The notes beneath the pieces were generated by a model. It was not told the origin of the DNA. It saw nothing but the letters and a program-made list of their open reading frames with translations, and ran no database searches. Positions 44,101 to 53,703 of a stretch of DNA of 64,000 nt are shown one piece after another. Origin of the DNA: Plut-88900 sp965116945 (GTDB lineage Bacteria > Chloroflexota > Dehalococcoidia > Plut-88900); assembly GCA_965116945.1 (NCBI GenBank), contig OZ220734.1, positions 2,046,001-2,110,000 of the forward strand. The letters are read 5' to 3'. A program made the position numbers and the translations under genes. Within the stretch, counting starts at the first letter, position 1. The number at the start of each line of letters is the position of its first letter.

Positions 44101-45003
44101 TTACAGCTTTTTACCTGTCAACCGCGAGTAAGCCTGTTCATAGCGCTCCGCCGTTCTGTTTGCCACGTCGTCCGGGAGGGGTGGGGCGGGGGGTTCCCTG
44201 TCCCACCCCGACTCCACAAGCCAGTCCCTCACGTACTGCTTGTCGAAACTCTTCTGCGATTTGCCTACCACAAAGTCGTCGGCATCCCAGAACCTGCTCG
44301 AGTCCGGCGTCAAAAGCTCGTCTATCAGGTGCAGCTTCCCGTCGATCATCCCGAACTCCATCTTCGTGTCCGCAATGATTATGCCCCGTTCCGCCGCAAA
44401 CTCGCGCGCATAGCTGTAGACCGCAATGCTCGTGTCCCTCAGCAGGTCAGCCATCTCGTTCCCCACCATATCCTGCACCTGCTGGTACGTCATGTTTTCG
44501 TCGTGGCCTTCCTCCGCCTTAGTCGTCGGAGTGAACAGCGGTTCCGGGAAAACCTGGGATTCCTGCAGCCCGGCGGGCATAGGGAGCGTGCCTGCCGTTC
44601 CTTGCCTCTTGTACTCGGACCAGGCAGAGCCCGTGATGTGCCCCCTTACGATGCACTCGATGTCTATTCTCTCCGCTTTCTTCACCACCATCGCCCTGTC
44701 CAACACCTCCTGAGGCACCTTCATCGCTTCCACCGCACCCGCCAAGCCCCCCAGCCCCGAGGCATCACCCGCCATCGCAATGTAGTGGTTCGGGACAAGC
44801 TTTTCCGTTATTCCAAACCAGAACGCTGACATGAGGGACAGAATTTTGCCTTTGCCGGGAATGCCCGTAGGAAGCACCGCGTCGAACGCTGAGATCCTGT
44901 CCGTAGCGACCATCAGCAGCTTGTCTTCCACTTCGTACGTATCCCGCACCTTACCCCGGTACAGGATGTTCGCCATACCCGAATCCGTTAGAGCAGTCGT
45001 CAT
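44101..45003 (-). CDS. purC: Phosphoribosylaminoimidazole-succinocarboxamide synthase (SAICAR synthase)
   Basis: A 300-residue PurC. RGKVRDTYEVEDKLLMVATDRISAFD, the signature VKKAERIDIECIVRGHITGSAW, and LIDELLTPDSSRFW are conserved. It joins aspartate to CAIR using ATP. The length is that of the longer, yeast-like form. Overlaps the purB stop by four bases, pointing to coupled translation. Confidence 0.95.
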   Translation of the reverse strand: MTTALTDSGMANILYRGKVRDTYEVEDKLLMVATDRISAFDAVLPTGIPGKGKILSLMSAFWFGITEKLVPNHYIAMAGDASGLGGLAGAVEAMKVPQEVLDRAMVVKKAERIDIECIVRGHITGSAWSEYKRQGTAGTLPMPAGLQESQVFPEPLFTPTTKAEEGHDENMTYQQVQDMVGNEMADLLRDTSIAVYSYAREFAAERGIIIADTKMEFGMIDGKLHLIDELLTPDSSRFWDADDFVVGKSQKSFDKQYVRDWLVESGWDREPPAPPLPDDVANRTAERYEQAYSRLTGKKL

Positions 45004-46316
45004 CTTTCTCCACCTGTTTTGCCGTTATTCAAACCAAGCCTCCGAAATACTTCGTCGACATGGCGTAGATAGAACCCGTACTCGAACAGTATCTCCAATT
45101 CCTCAGCGGGAATCCGTTCCGTAACCGCAGCGTCGTTCCTCAGGAGCTCCCGGAAGTCCTTGCCTTCCGTCCAGGCCTCAAGGGCGTGCTTCTGAACGAT
45201 CCCGTACGCTTCGTTTCTGTCCAGCCCGACCTCGATTAACTTGGTCAGCACCCTCTGTGAAAAGACCAACCCGTGCGTCGACTCCAGGTTCCTGAACATG
45301 TTATTGCTGTACACGGTCATGCCTTCGATGACCCCTGTAAACAAGTCCAGGCAGTAGTCCAGCGCCAGGCAGGCGTCCGGCAATATAATCCGCTCCACCG
45401 ACGAATGACTGATGTCCCGCTCATTCCACAAAGCTACATCCTCCAGCGCCGCCACAACGTTCCCCCTCATCACCCTGGCCAGTCCGCAAATCCTCTCTCC
45501 GATTATCGGGTTTCGCTTGTGTGGCATCGCCGACGATCCGGTCTGGCCCTTGCCGAATGGCTCTTCCACTTCCAGGATCTCAGTTCGCTGCAGGCCCCTA
45601 AGCTCCGTGGCAAATTTCTCCAGCGAAGCACCGACCAGCGCCAGCGTCATCGAAAACTCCGCGTGGAGGTCCCGCTGGACTATCTGGCTTGATATTTGCG
45701 CGGGCCTGAGCCCAAGCCTCTCGCACACTCTGGCCTCTATCTCCGGCGAAACCAAGGCATAGGTGCCCACCGCCCCCGAGATCTTCCCCACCCCCACCGT
45801 CTCTTTCATCCGTACCATCCGCTCCCTGTTCCGCCGCATCTCGTCCACCCAAAGGGCCAGCTTCAGCCCGAAGGTGATCGGCTCGGCGTGGACCCCGTGG
45901 GTGCGCCCTATCATCACCGTGTCCTTGTGCTTACAGGCCCTGGCCTCCAGCGCCCTGATCAGTCGGTCAACCTCGACAAGCAGCAGGTCCACCGCCTCCA
46001 CCATCTGCATGCTCAGGGCCGTGTCCCAGACGTCGGAAGTCGTAAGGCCCAGGTGAAGGTACCGAGCCCCCGCCCCGACGCTCGGGTACATGGCGCGCAG
46101 GAAAGCGGTCATGTCGTGCTTCGTCTCCCGCATTGCCTCATCGAAGATAGCCAGGTCGTAAGAGGCGTTGCGGATTAGCTCCATATCCTTGGCGGGGATG
46201 ACACCCTCTTCCGCCCACGCCTCGCAGACGGCGACTTCTATCTGAAGCCACTTGTCATAACGGGCGTCATCTTCCCACACCCGACTCATGGCCGGCCTTG
46301 AGTAACGGGGGATCAT
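45000..46316 (-). CDS. purB: Adenylosuccinate lyase
   Basis: A 438-residue PurB of the fumarase/aspartase superfamily with GLTTSDVWDTA, GRTHGVHAEPITFG and the signature loop GSSAMPHKRNP. It cleaves SAICAR and adenylosuccinate to release fumarate, acting directly after PurC and again in AMP synthesis. The ATG shares one base with the purE stop; the stop overlaps purC by four. Confidence 0.95.
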   Translation of the reverse strand: MIPRYSRPAMSRVWEDDARYDKWLQIEVAVCEAWAEEGVIPAKDMELIRNASYDLAIFDEAMRETKHDMTAFLRAMYPSVGAGARYLHLGLTTSDVWDTALSMQMVEAVDLLLVEVDRLIRALEARACKHKDTVMIGRTHGVHAEPITFGLKLALWVDEMRRNRERMVRMKETVGVGKISGAVGTYALVSPEIEARVCERLGLRPAQISSQIVQRDLHAEFSMTLALVGASLEKFATELRGLQRTEILEVEEPFGKGQTGSSAMPHKRNPIIGERICGLARVMRGNVVAALEDVALWNERDISHSSVERIILPDACLALDYCLDLFTGVIEGMTVYSNNMFRNLESTHGLVFSQRVLTKLIEVGLDRNEAYGIVQKHALEAWTEGKDFRELLRNDAAVTERIPAEELEILFEYGFYLRHVDEVFRRLGLNNGKTGGER

Positions 46317-46780
46317 TAACGCTGGCCCGAGTTTAACCGCGCACGGTGTGCTTCATGGGCCTCTGCGATCTCCGGATGCTTGAGCGCGAGGATTTGCGCA
46401 GCGAAGAACGCTGCGTTCCTGGCTCCCGCTTTCCCTATCGCCACCGTTGCAACCGGAATTCCCGCCGGCATTTGAACTATGGCCAAGAGCGAGTCCAGCC
46501 CGTCAAGGTCGCTGCCCGGCAGAGGCACCCCGATAACCGGCAGTGTGGTCCAACTTGCAATAACGCCCGGCAAATGAGCTGCCATACCGGCGCCGGCTAT
46601 CAACACCTCCAGGCCTCTCTCCCGAGCGGTTATTCCGTATTCCCGGGCCTTCTCCGGGGTCCTGTGCGCCGATAGGAAGTTCACCTCGTGGGATATCCCC
46701 AGCTTGTCCAGTATATCCGTCGTCTCTTTGGCGTATGGTTCGTCCGAAGGGCTACCCATTATTATTCCGACTAAAGGCAT
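46316..46780 (-). CDS. purE: N5-carboxyaminoimidazole ribonucleotide mutase
   Basis: A 154-residue class I PurE with GSPSDEPYAKE, SAHRTPEK (active-site His), and AGAGMAAHLPGVIAS/PVIGVPLPG. It moves the carboxylate of N5-CAIR to make CAIR. No purK is adjacent. One base separates its start from the purD stop. Confidence 0.95.
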   Translation of the reverse strand: MPLVGIIMGSPSDEPYAKETTDILDKLGISHEVNFLSAHRTPEKAREYGITARERGLEVLIAGAGMAAHLPGVIASWTTLPVIGVPLPGSDLDGLDSLLAIVQMPAGIPVATVAIGKAGARNAAFFAAQILALKHPEIAEAHEAHRARLNSGQR

Positions 46781-46781
46781 C

Positions 46782-48065
46782 CTATTCTCCTGTCATTACG
46801 GCCTCACCTACGAGGCCAATGTCCTTTCTGTATTGCATCCCCTCAAACCCAACCCGACCCACGTTGTCATAAACCCGCTCCCGAGCTTCTTCTAAACTCC
46901 GTCCCCGTCCCCCGACGCTCAAGACACGGCCGCCGGACGTGCTCAGCGTCTCCGACTCAAAATCATAAAATGTTCCTGCATGGAAAACTAGGGTCTCGGG
47001 GTCAACTGTTTCCAGCCCCGTTATAGGTAAGCCTGTGGCATATTTGCCCGGATACCCGCCCGACGCAAGGACCACGCACATGGCAGGCTCAGGACTCCAT
47101 TCCACTTCCACCTCCGACAGCCGGCCTTTTACAACTCCTTCGATAATCTGCACCAGGTCCGACTCCAGCCTCGGCATTATTACCTGCGCCTCCGGGTCTC
47201 CCAACCTGACGTTGAATTCCAACACCCGGGGCCCGTCCTCAGTAATCATCAGACCCGTATAAAGGACTCCCTGGTACGGACACCCCATAGCCGCCATAGT
47301 TTCGATTATCGGCAGTACAACCGTGTCCCGAAGTTCTCGAACTTCCGCTTCGCCAAGAAACTCCGCGGGGCTGAAACAGCCCATCCCGCCGGTATTTGGC
47401 CCCTCGTCCCCATCCAACTGTCTCTTGTAGTCACAAGCCGTCACCGCACCCGACACCTCGCTGCCGTCCGTGAATACGAACAGACTCACCTCCCGGCCCT
47501 CCAGGTATTCTTCGATGATCACCCTGTCTCCCGCCTCCCCAAACACCCGGTCTACTATCGCCTCGTCCACAGCTTGGTGCGCTCCTTCGACTGTGTGCGC
47601 AACGGTTACGCCCTTCCCTGCGGCCAGTCCGTCTGCCTTCACCACCACCGGTACCCCGACTTCCTCCAGATAACTATGCGCCTCTTCCGCCGACGAGAAA
47701 TCCCTACCGCTGGCGCAAGGCACGCCCGCCCTATCCATCACTTCCTTGGCGAAAATCTTTGAAGATTCCAGCCGTGCCGCGGCTCTTGTCGGCCCAAAAA
47801 CCGCCAATCCCAGGTCGCTGAACCGATCCACGATTCCCTCGGCTAGCGGGGCCTCCGGCCCGACCACGGTTAGATCGATCCCGTTCTTCGCTACCGCGTC
47901 GGCCAGCCCGTCAATGTCAGTCGCCGATATGCCCAGGTTTTCTGCGATCTCTCTCGTCCCCCCGTTCCCGGGCGCGACGAACAACTTTTCCGTTCGTGGG
48001 CTTTGTGCCAGCTTCCAGGCCAGGGCATGCTCCCGTCCCCCGTTCCCAACAACCAGGATGTTCAC
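46782..48065 (-). CDS. purD: Phosphoribosylamine--glycine ligase
   Basis: A 427-residue ATP-grasp enzyme with VVGNGGREHALAWKLAQS at the N-terminus, the ATP-binding VKADGLAAGKGVTVA, and GPNTGGMGCFSPAEF; later VLEFNVRLGDPEAQ carries the metal ligands. It makes GAR from phosphoribosylamine and glycine. Stop-to-start gap to guaA upstream is 33 bases. Confidence 0.95.
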   Translation of the reverse strand: MNILVVGNGGREHALAWKLAQSPRTEKLFVAPGNGGTREIAENLGISATDIDGLADAVAKNGIDLTVVGPEAPLAEGIVDRFSDLGLAVFGPTRAAARLESSKIFAKEVMDRAGVPCASGRDFSSAEEAHSYLEEVGVPVVVKADGLAAGKGVTVAHTVEGAHQAVDEAIVDRVFGEAGDRVIIEEYLEGREVSLFVFTDGSEVSGAVTACDYKRQLDGDEGPNTGGMGCFSPAEFLGEAEVRELRDTVVLPIIETMAAMGCPYQGVLYTGLMITEDGPRVLEFNVRLGDPEAQVIMPRLESDLVQIIEGVVKGRLSEVEVEWSPEPAMCVVLASGGYPGKYATGLPITGLETVDPETLVFHAGTFYDFESETLSTSGGRVLSVGGRGRSLEEARERVYDNVGRVGFEGMQYRKDIGLVGEAVMTGE

Positions 48066-48098
48066 GAAGGTCCCACCCCGGCCAGAGCCAATTTTCGT

Positions 48099-49781
48099 CT
48101 ACTCCCACTCAATGGTCGAAGGTGGTTTGCTGGATATGTCGTAGACCACCCGGTTCACGCCCGGGACCTCGTTCACGATCCGATTGGAAATTTGGGCCAG
48201 CACGTCGTACGGGAGACGTGCCCAGTCTGCGGTCATCGCATCGTCGCTGGTCACTGCCCTGATCGCCACCATGTTCCCGTAGGTGCGGTAGTCACCCATC
48301 ACCCCTACCGTCTGCAGCGGTGTCAGGACTGCGAAACTCTGCCAGAGCTCTCGGTACAGCCCGCTGGACTTGATTTCGTCCATCACAATCCAGTCCGCGT
48401 CACGCAGCATCTCCAGCCGCTCCCTGGTCACTTCTCCTATGATGCGAATGGCCAGCCCGGGCCCCGGGAACGGCTGCCTGTAGACCATCTCCTCAGGCAT
48501 TCCAAGCTCATCCCCGACCTCCCGCACCTCGTCCTTGAACAGCTGCCGAAGTGGCTCCACCAGCGATAGCTTCATAACGTCCGGCAGACCCCCAACGTTG
48601 TGGTGCGTCTTTATCGTCACGGAAGGTGCGTCTTTCGGGGGCAGACTTTCTATCACGTCGGGATACAGCGTTCCCTGCGCCAGGTAGTTCACCTCCCCCA
48701 GCCTCCCCGCCTCCTCCTCGAACACCCGGATGAACTCCTCCCCGATGATGTGCCGCTTCCTTTCCGGGTCCGTTACCCCTTCCAGTTTCTCGAGGAATCT
48801 GTCCGCCGCATCCACGTAGATCAGGTTGAGGTTCAAATGCCGCTCGAATACTCCCCTCACTCTGTCCGCCTCTTCCCTCCTCAGCAGACCGTTATCCACA
48901 AATATGCAGGTGAGCTGGTCCCCGATGGCCTTCTGCACCAGCGCCGCCGTTACCGCCGAGTCCACGCCGCCCGACAACGCGCAAATCACCTTACCGCCAC
49001 CGACCTGATCCCGGATCCTGTCCGTGGCCTCCACTATGAAGCTGGCCGGTGTCCATGTCCCTTTGCAGCCACAAACCTCGTACAGGAAATTCTTGAGGAT
49101 GTCGGTGCCATTGGGTGTATGCGAGACCTCGGGGTGGAACTGGAGACCGATAATTCCCTGGTCGTTGCCCAGCACTGCTACGGGTGCGTTGTCCGTATAG
49201 GCGAGGCTTGAAAACCCGGGGGGAGGCTCCGAAATCTCGTCACCGTGGCTCATCCACACCGGCATCTCCAGCGGAAGCCCCCTGAAGATCGGATGGGCCG
49301 CGACGTTCTGTCGTAACACCGCGTGTCCGTACTCCCTCTTCCGACCCGACGAAACCCGCCCCCCCAGTTGATGGGTCAGCGCCTGCATCCCGTAGCAGAT
49401 TCCGAGTACAGGCGCCTTGCTGGCGTAGATGTATGCAGGCGCCATCGGGGCGTCGTCTTCGTATACGCTCGCCGGCCCGCCTGAGAGGATGAAACCCCTC
49501 GGATTGAGCCTGGCTACCTGCTCTACGGGCGCGTTATAAGGCAGGATTTCGCAGTAGACGTTGCATTCCCGCACCCGACGTGCGATCAACATGCTGTACT
49601 GAGACCCGAAATCCAGGACTACTACAGTCTCCGCCTGCGAGGCGTGTTCAGCCCCACCGCCGTTCTGAAGCGTCTCCGTTTGCCCTACGTTGCGGCCCGC
49701 GATTTCTAGATAAGTGGAGACTTCTAGATCATCGGTAGCAGCGACTCTGCGGCTTGCACTTGTGGCTCCCTTGTCCGCCAA
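48099..49781 (-). CDS. guaA: GMP synthase (glutamine-hydrolysing)
   Basis: A 560-residue GuaA: class-I glutamine amidotransferase domain with the nucleophile in GICYGMQALTHQLGG and catalytic HPE in LQFHPEVSHT, ATP-pyrophosphatase domain with the P-loop ALSGGVDSAV, and the C-terminal dimerisation domain ending in SKPPSTIEWE. It converts XMP to GMP. The TTG at 49781 is chosen because AGGAGG lies four bases upstream and because the only longer start (TTG at 49835) falls inside a likely -35 box. Even so about 45 residues precede the usual start (VVVLDFGSQYS), an unusual extension rich in Ser/Ala/Thr. First gene of the pur block. Confidence 0.95.
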   Translation of the reverse strand: MADKGATSASRRVAATDDLEVSTYLEIAGRNVGQTETLQNGGGAEHASQAETVVVLDFGSQYSMLIARRVRECNVYCEILPYNAPVEQVARLNPRGFILSGGPASVYEDDAPMAPAYIYASKAPVLGICYGMQALTHQLGGRVSSGRKREYGHAVLRQNVAAHPIFRGLPLEMPVWMSHGDEISEPPPGFSSLAYTDNAPVAVLGNDQGIIGLQFHPEVSHTPNGTDILKNFLYEVCGCKGTWTPASFIVEATDRIRDQVGGGKVICALSGGVDSAVTAALVQKAIGDQLTCIFVDNGLLRREEADRVRGVFERHLNLNLIYVDAADRFLEKLEGVTDPERKRHIIGEEFIRVFEEEAGRLGEVNYLAQGTLYPDVIESLPPKDAPSVTIKTHHNVGGLPDVMKLSLVEPLRQLFKDEVREVGDELGMPEEMVYRQPFPGPGLAIRIIGEVTRERLEMLRDADWIVMDEIKSSGLYRELWQSFAVLTPLQTVGVMGDYRTYGNMVAIRAVTSDDAMTADWARLPYDVLAQISNRIVNEVPGVNRVVYDISSKPPSTIEWE

Positions 49782-49806
49782 GGAACCTCCTGGTGATCTC
49801 CGCCTC

Positions 49807-49835
49807 AGATTAGCACTCGTGGTATACTCAGTCAA
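49807..49835 (-). promoter_or_regulatory. Candidate promoter of the guaA-pur block
   Basis: On the minus strand TTGACT (49835-49830) and TAATCT (49812-49807) with a 17-bp spacer, placing transcription start about 20 bases before the chosen guaA start and its AGGAGG. Supports the shorter guaA start. Confidence 0.45.
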
Positions 49836-49874
49836 GGTAAATTCGCCTCAAAACACCCGCTCACCTTCTGCTCA

Positions 49875-50498
49875 ATGTCAACCTCCGGCGCAACGGACAT
49901 CGAACAGGCAATAGCAATTCTTAATCGTGGCGGCCTTGTCGCCTTCCCTACCGACACCCTCTATGGACTCGGCGCCCACCCCTTCATTGAATCAGCTGTC
50001 CGCCGCCTCTACGATGCTAAGGGCAGACCCGACTCCAAACCCGTCCCCCTTCTCCTCTCCTCCCCCGATGACCTTGCTCTCGTTTCCGATCAGACAGGCG
50101 GCCTGGCTCACGCCCTGGCGTCGGCCTTCTGGCCCGGCGCCCTTACCCTGGTCGTCAGGTGCCGTCCTGACATCCCGAGTCTGGCCAACGGCTGGGGCGC
50201 CACAGTGGCCGTACGTGTCCCTGACCACTCCGTTCCCCGTGAACTATGCTCAAGACTCGGGGCACCCATTACCGGCACCAGCGCGAATCTCGGCGGCGGA
50301 CCCAATCCCATAAGCGCACAGGACGTCGAATCCCAGTTGGGTGACCAGGTAGACTTGGTGATAGACCGTGGCCCGTGTCCCGGCGCTCTCCCTTCCACCA
50401 TCGTCGATGTCTCCGGCGAAAATCCAAGAATTCTGAGGGAGGGCGTGATTTCCCGCGCCGATATTGAACAAGTCTGCGGTCTCCCCTTAGTCTCCTAA
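49875..50498 (+). CDS. tsaC: L-threonylcarbamoyladenylate synthase (Sua5/YrdC family)
   Basis: A 207-residue YrdC-domain protein with ILNRGGLVAFPTDTLYGLG, LYDAKGRPDSKPVPLL, ITGTSANLGGGPNP and STIVDVSGENPRILREG. It makes threonylcarbamoyl-AMP from threonine, bicarbonate and ATP for the t6A modification of ANN-decoding tRNAs. The short form lacks the Sua5 extra domain. Divergent from guaA; eight bases before pgk. Confidence 0.92.
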   Translation: MSTSGATDIEQAIAILNRGGLVAFPTDTLYGLGAHPFIESAVRRLYDAKGRPDSKPVPLLLSSPDDLALVSDQTGGLAHALASAFWPGALTLVVRCRPDIPSLANGWGATVAVRVPDHSVPRELCSRLGAPITGTSANLGGGPNPISAQDVESQLGDQVDLVIDRGPCPGALPSTIVDVSGENPRILREGVISRADIEQVCGLPLVS

Positions 50499-50506
50499 CC
50501 CCACGC

Positions 50507-51694
50507 ATGACCAAGAAAACAGTCAACGATATAGACGTAAGAGGTAAGCGAGTCCTGATCCGCGTTGACTTTAACGTCCCCCTCGATCCGGAGACCGGCA
50601 CCATCCTGGACGATAGCCGCATCCGTGCTTCCATCCCCACCCTTCAACACCTGCTTGACCGCGGCGCTAGTCTCGTTCTCTGCTCCCACATGGGCCGACC
50701 CAAGGGCAAGATTGTCGAGGAGTTGAGGCTAGCCCCCGTCGCCCGACGCCTTTCCGAGATGATAAACCTGCCAGTATCCGTTGCCGGCGGAATTGTGGGC
50801 GATGGAGTAGCTCGACAGGTCCGTGCGCTAAACTCCGGCGAAATCCTGTTCCTCGAGAACCTCCGCTTCGACTCCCGTGAAGAAGCCAACGACCCCGGCT
50901 TCTCCGCCGCGCTCGCTGAACTCGCAGACATTTTCGTGAACGATGCCTTCGGAGCCGCCCACCGCGCTCACGCCTCCACCGAGGGCGTTGCCCACTACCT
51001 CCCCTCAGTTGCCGGACTGCTGCTGGATAAAGAGTTGAGATACCTCGGCTTGGCCTCCGAAAACCCCGCCCGACCCCTCACCGTCCTGTTCGGCGGCGCC
51101 AAGATCAGCGACAAGATAGCGGTCGCTCAAAGGCTCATGGAGAAGCTGGACGTGCTCCTCGTTGGTGGTGGTATGTGTGCAACCTTCTTCAAGGCAATGG
51201 GGCTGGAGATCGGCCGGTCGATCTTCGAAGAAGAAGCCTTGGAATTCGTCTCGGAGATCATGGCCAGGGGCGAACAGGGAGCCGTGACCGTTGCCCTGCC
51301 CCGAGACGTAGTCGTTGCCAGGGAGTTCGACGCCAACACAACTCCTGAGACCGTTCTTGCTACTCAGGTACCCCCCGACTCACTTATCCTGGACATCGGC
51401 TCCGAGACCGTTGCCCTCTTCAAAGACTACATATCGCGGGCCAGGACTGTTTTCTGGAACGGCCCCATGGGTGTCTACGAATTCCCTGCCTTCTCTTACG
51501 GCACCCGACAAATGGCCCAGGCCCTCGCAGATTCCGACGCCACAACCGTCGTAGGAGGAGGCTCCACCGCCGACGCCACAGCCGCCTTCGGCCTCGCCTG
51601 CAAAATGGACCACGTTTCAACCGGCGGCGGTGCATCCCTTGAGTTTCTCGGCGGCAGTGTTCTGCCTGGAGTCGCCGCACTTATGGACGCTTAA
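50507..51694 (+). CDS. pgk: Phosphoglycerate kinase
   Basis: A 395-residue PGK with RVLIRVDFNVPLD, DSRIRASIPTLQ, LCSHMGRPKG, FGAAHRAHAS and the nucleotide-binding VVGGGSTADATAAFG, then STGGGASLEFLGG. It phosphorylates ADP with 1,3-bisphosphoglycerate. First of a pgk-apgM-tpiA glycolytic set on the plus strand; four bases separate its stop from the apgM ATG. Confidence 0.96.
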   Translation: MTKKTVNDIDVRGKRVLIRVDFNVPLDPETGTILDDSRIRASIPTLQHLLDRGASLVLCSHMGRPKGKIVEELRLAPVARRLSEMINLPVSVAGGIVGDGVARQVRALNSGEILFLENLRFDSREEANDPGFSAALAELADIFVNDAFGAAHRAHASTEGVAHYLPSVAGLLLDKELRYLGLASENPARPLTVLFGGAKISDKIAVAQRLMEKLDVLLVGGGMCATFFKAMGLEIGRSIFEEEALEFVSEIMARGEQGAVTVALPRDVVVAREFDANTTPETVLATQVPPDSLILDIGSETVALFKDYISRARTVFWNGPMGVYEFPAFSYGTRQMAQALADSDATTVVGGGSTADATAAFGLACKMDHVSTGGGASLEFLGGSVLPGVAALMDA

Positions 51695-51698
51695 ACCC

Positions 51699-52919
51699 AT
51701 GTCTAACATCAACGGAAGCCAAAAGCTCATTTCCCAGGTCTCCCGCGTTACGGATTCCAAGATCGTCTTTCTGGTGATTGATGGTCTCGGCGGACTCCCC
51801 CACCCCGACACCGGCAAAGGCGAGCTCGAGACCGCCAACACCCCCAACCTGGACTACATCGCCTCCCAGGCGATGTGCGGACTTACCCTCCCCGTGGCCC
51901 GGGGCATCATCCCCGGCAGTGGCCCCGGCCATCTCTCCCTCTTCGGCTACGACCCCGTCGCCAATCTCATCAAGCGCGGTGTCCTTGAAGCCGCTGGCAT
52001 AGGCATAGACCTCACGCCCGACGACCTCGCCGTGCGCGGCAACTTCTGTACTGTCGACGAAAACGGCTTAATTACTGACCGCCGTGCCGGGCGCCTCGCC
52101 TCAAGTGAATCCCGGGAACTGTGCCGGCTCCTCGACAAGATTGAAGTGGATGGAGCACGGGTAGAAGTCCACCCCGTCGAGTCCCACCGGTTTGTTCTAG
52201 TCTTCCGCGGACCCAACCTCAGCGAAGACCTCGCAGATACCGATGACCAGGTCAACGGCGTGGTTCCCCCCCCCGTTCGCCCCACCCAACCCGGTGCCCA
52301 ATCCACCGCGGACATAGTCAACGCCGCTGTCGACAAGATAAGAGAGATCCTCAAGGCCGCCGAAAGTCCGGCTAACATGGTCACCCTACGCGGCTTCTCC
52401 AAGCTTCCAGACATGCCATCCATGTCCGAGGTATACAAGCTCAACCCCCTGGGCATTGCCACTTACCCCATGTATCGAGGCCTCGCCCGGCTCGTAGGCA
52501 TGAAAGTTATGGCCAAGGGGCCGGGCATCGCCGAGGTTGTCGACGAAATGATCGCCAACTACGACGACCACGATTTCTTCTTCATTCACTACAAGGGCGC
52601 CGACACCGCGGGAGAAGATGGCGACTTTGAGGCCAAGGTAAGAGCCCTTGAAGAAGTCGATGCCCCAATCAAAAAGATCATTGACCTCCATCCGGATGTA
52701 TTCATCGTCGCCGGTGATCACTCCACCCCCGCCACCTGGGTCAATCACAGCTGGCACCCGGTTCCTTTCATGATGTGGGCCCCCTGGTCCCGGGAGGACT
52801 CCGTCACCGAATTTACCGAGCGGGCCTGCGCTAAAGGAGTACTCGGTGAATTTCCCGCAACGGACGTCATGCCCCTGGCCCTCGCCCACGCTGGCAAGCT
52901 AATCAAATTCGGAGCTTGA
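51699..52919 (+). CDS. apgM: 2,3-bisphosphoglycerate-independent phosphoglycerate mutase, archaeal type
   Basis: A 406-residue ApgM of the alkaline phosphatase superfamily. FLVIDGLGGLPHP carries the first metal Asp, PGSGPGHLSLFGYDP the catalytic serine region, HYKGADTAGEDG and VAGDHSTPATW the further metal ligands. It interconverts 3- and 2-phosphoglycerate. The archaeal-type enzyme is shorter than the bacterial GpmI. The ATG at 51699 suits the family start; the frame from 51630 overlaps pgk needlessly. It overlaps the longest tpiA frame by four bases. Confidence 0.93.
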   Translation: MSNINGSQKLISQVSRVTDSKIVFLVIDGLGGLPHPDTGKGELETANTPNLDYIASQAMCGLTLPVARGIIPGSGPGHLSLFGYDPVANLIKRGVLEAAGIGIDLTPDDLAVRGNFCTVDENGLITDRRAGRLASSESRELCRLLDKIEVDGARVEVHPVESHRFVLVFRGPNLSEDLADTDDQVNGVVPPPVRPTQPGAQSTADIVNAAVDKIREILKAAESPANMVTLRGFSKLPDMPSMSEVYKLNPLGIATYPMYRGLARLVGMKVMAKGPGIAEVVDEMIANYDDHDFFFIHYKGADTAGEDGDFEAKVRALEEVDAPIKKIIDLHPDVFIVAGDHSTPATWVNHSWHPVPFMMWAPWSREDSVTEFTERACAKGVLGEFPATDVMPLALAHAGKLIKFGA

Positions 52920-52939
52920 ACCACGGAGACATAATCCCC

Positions 52940-53701
52940 ATGCCCACCCGAATCCCCCTAATCGCCGGCAACTGGAAAATGAATACCACCATCGAGGAGG
53001 CCCGCACCCTCGCCGGCGCCCTCGCCGCCAACCTGAACGCCCTCCCCGGTGTGGAAGTCCTTCTCTGCCCCCCCGTCATCTCTCTGACAACCGTATCCGA
53101 GGCCATCAAGGGCACCACCCTGAAGCTCGGTGCGCAAAACCTGCACCCTGAGACGAAGGGCGCCTTCACCGGCGAAATCTCCCCTGCCATGCTCTCAGGC
53201 CTCTGCGACTACGTCATCATCGGTCACTCGGAGCGGCGCACCCTGTTCGGCGAGGACGACACCTTCGTCAACCGCAAGGTCCACGCCGCCCTGACTCATG
53301 GCCTGATTCCAATCATGTGCGTCGGTGAGAGTCTTGAACAACGCGAGTCTGGTACGACCGAAGACGTCCTGACCCGACAGACCACCCTTGGCCTGCACGA
53401 AGTGTCTCCCGACGCCAGTTTCGTCGTAGCCTACGAACCGATCTGGGCCATCGGAACCGGCAAAGCCGCCTCGGCCTCCGACGCCGAACAGGCCATCTCA
53501 TTAATCCGCCGCACTATCTCCGAAAACCTCGGCGATTCAGCCGCCCAAAAGACTCGCATCCTATATGGTGGCAGCGTCAAGTCCTCCAACATCACCGACT
53601 TCATATCTTCCCCCGAAATCGACGGTGCTCTCGTTGGAGGCGCCAGCCTCATTGCGGACGACTTCACTGGCGTAGTCACCGCCACTTCCCGCTCAGGCTG
53701 A
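52940..53701 (+). CDS. tpiA: Triosephosphate isomerase
   Basis: A 253-residue TIM barrel with the active-site lysine in AGNWKMN, the catalytic histidine in IIGHSERR, the catalytic glutamate in YEPIWAIGTG and the phosphate-binding YGGSVKSSNI/GALVGGASL. The ATG at 52940 is preferred over a TTG at 52916 because the family N-terminus follows directly and CGGAGA precedes it at slightly long spacing. Confidence 0.96.
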   Translation: MPTRIPLIAGNWKMNTTIEEARTLAGALAANLNALPGVEVLLCPPVISLTTVSEAIKGTTLKLGAQNLHPETKGAFTGEISPAMLSGLCDYVIIGHSERRTLFGEDDTFVNRKVHAALTHGLIPIMCVGESLEQRESGTTEDVLTRQTTLGLHEVSPDASFVVAYEPIWAIGTGKAASASDAEQAISLIRRTISENLGDSAAQKTRILYGGSVKSSNITDFISSPEIDGALVGGASLIADDFTGVVTATSRSG

Positions 53702-53703
53702 CC

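Noticed and set aside
49836..49874. Riboswitch or leader upstream of guaA.
   Set aside because: The likely transcription start leaves a leader of only about 20 bases, too short for a purine riboswitch, and no such fold was seen.
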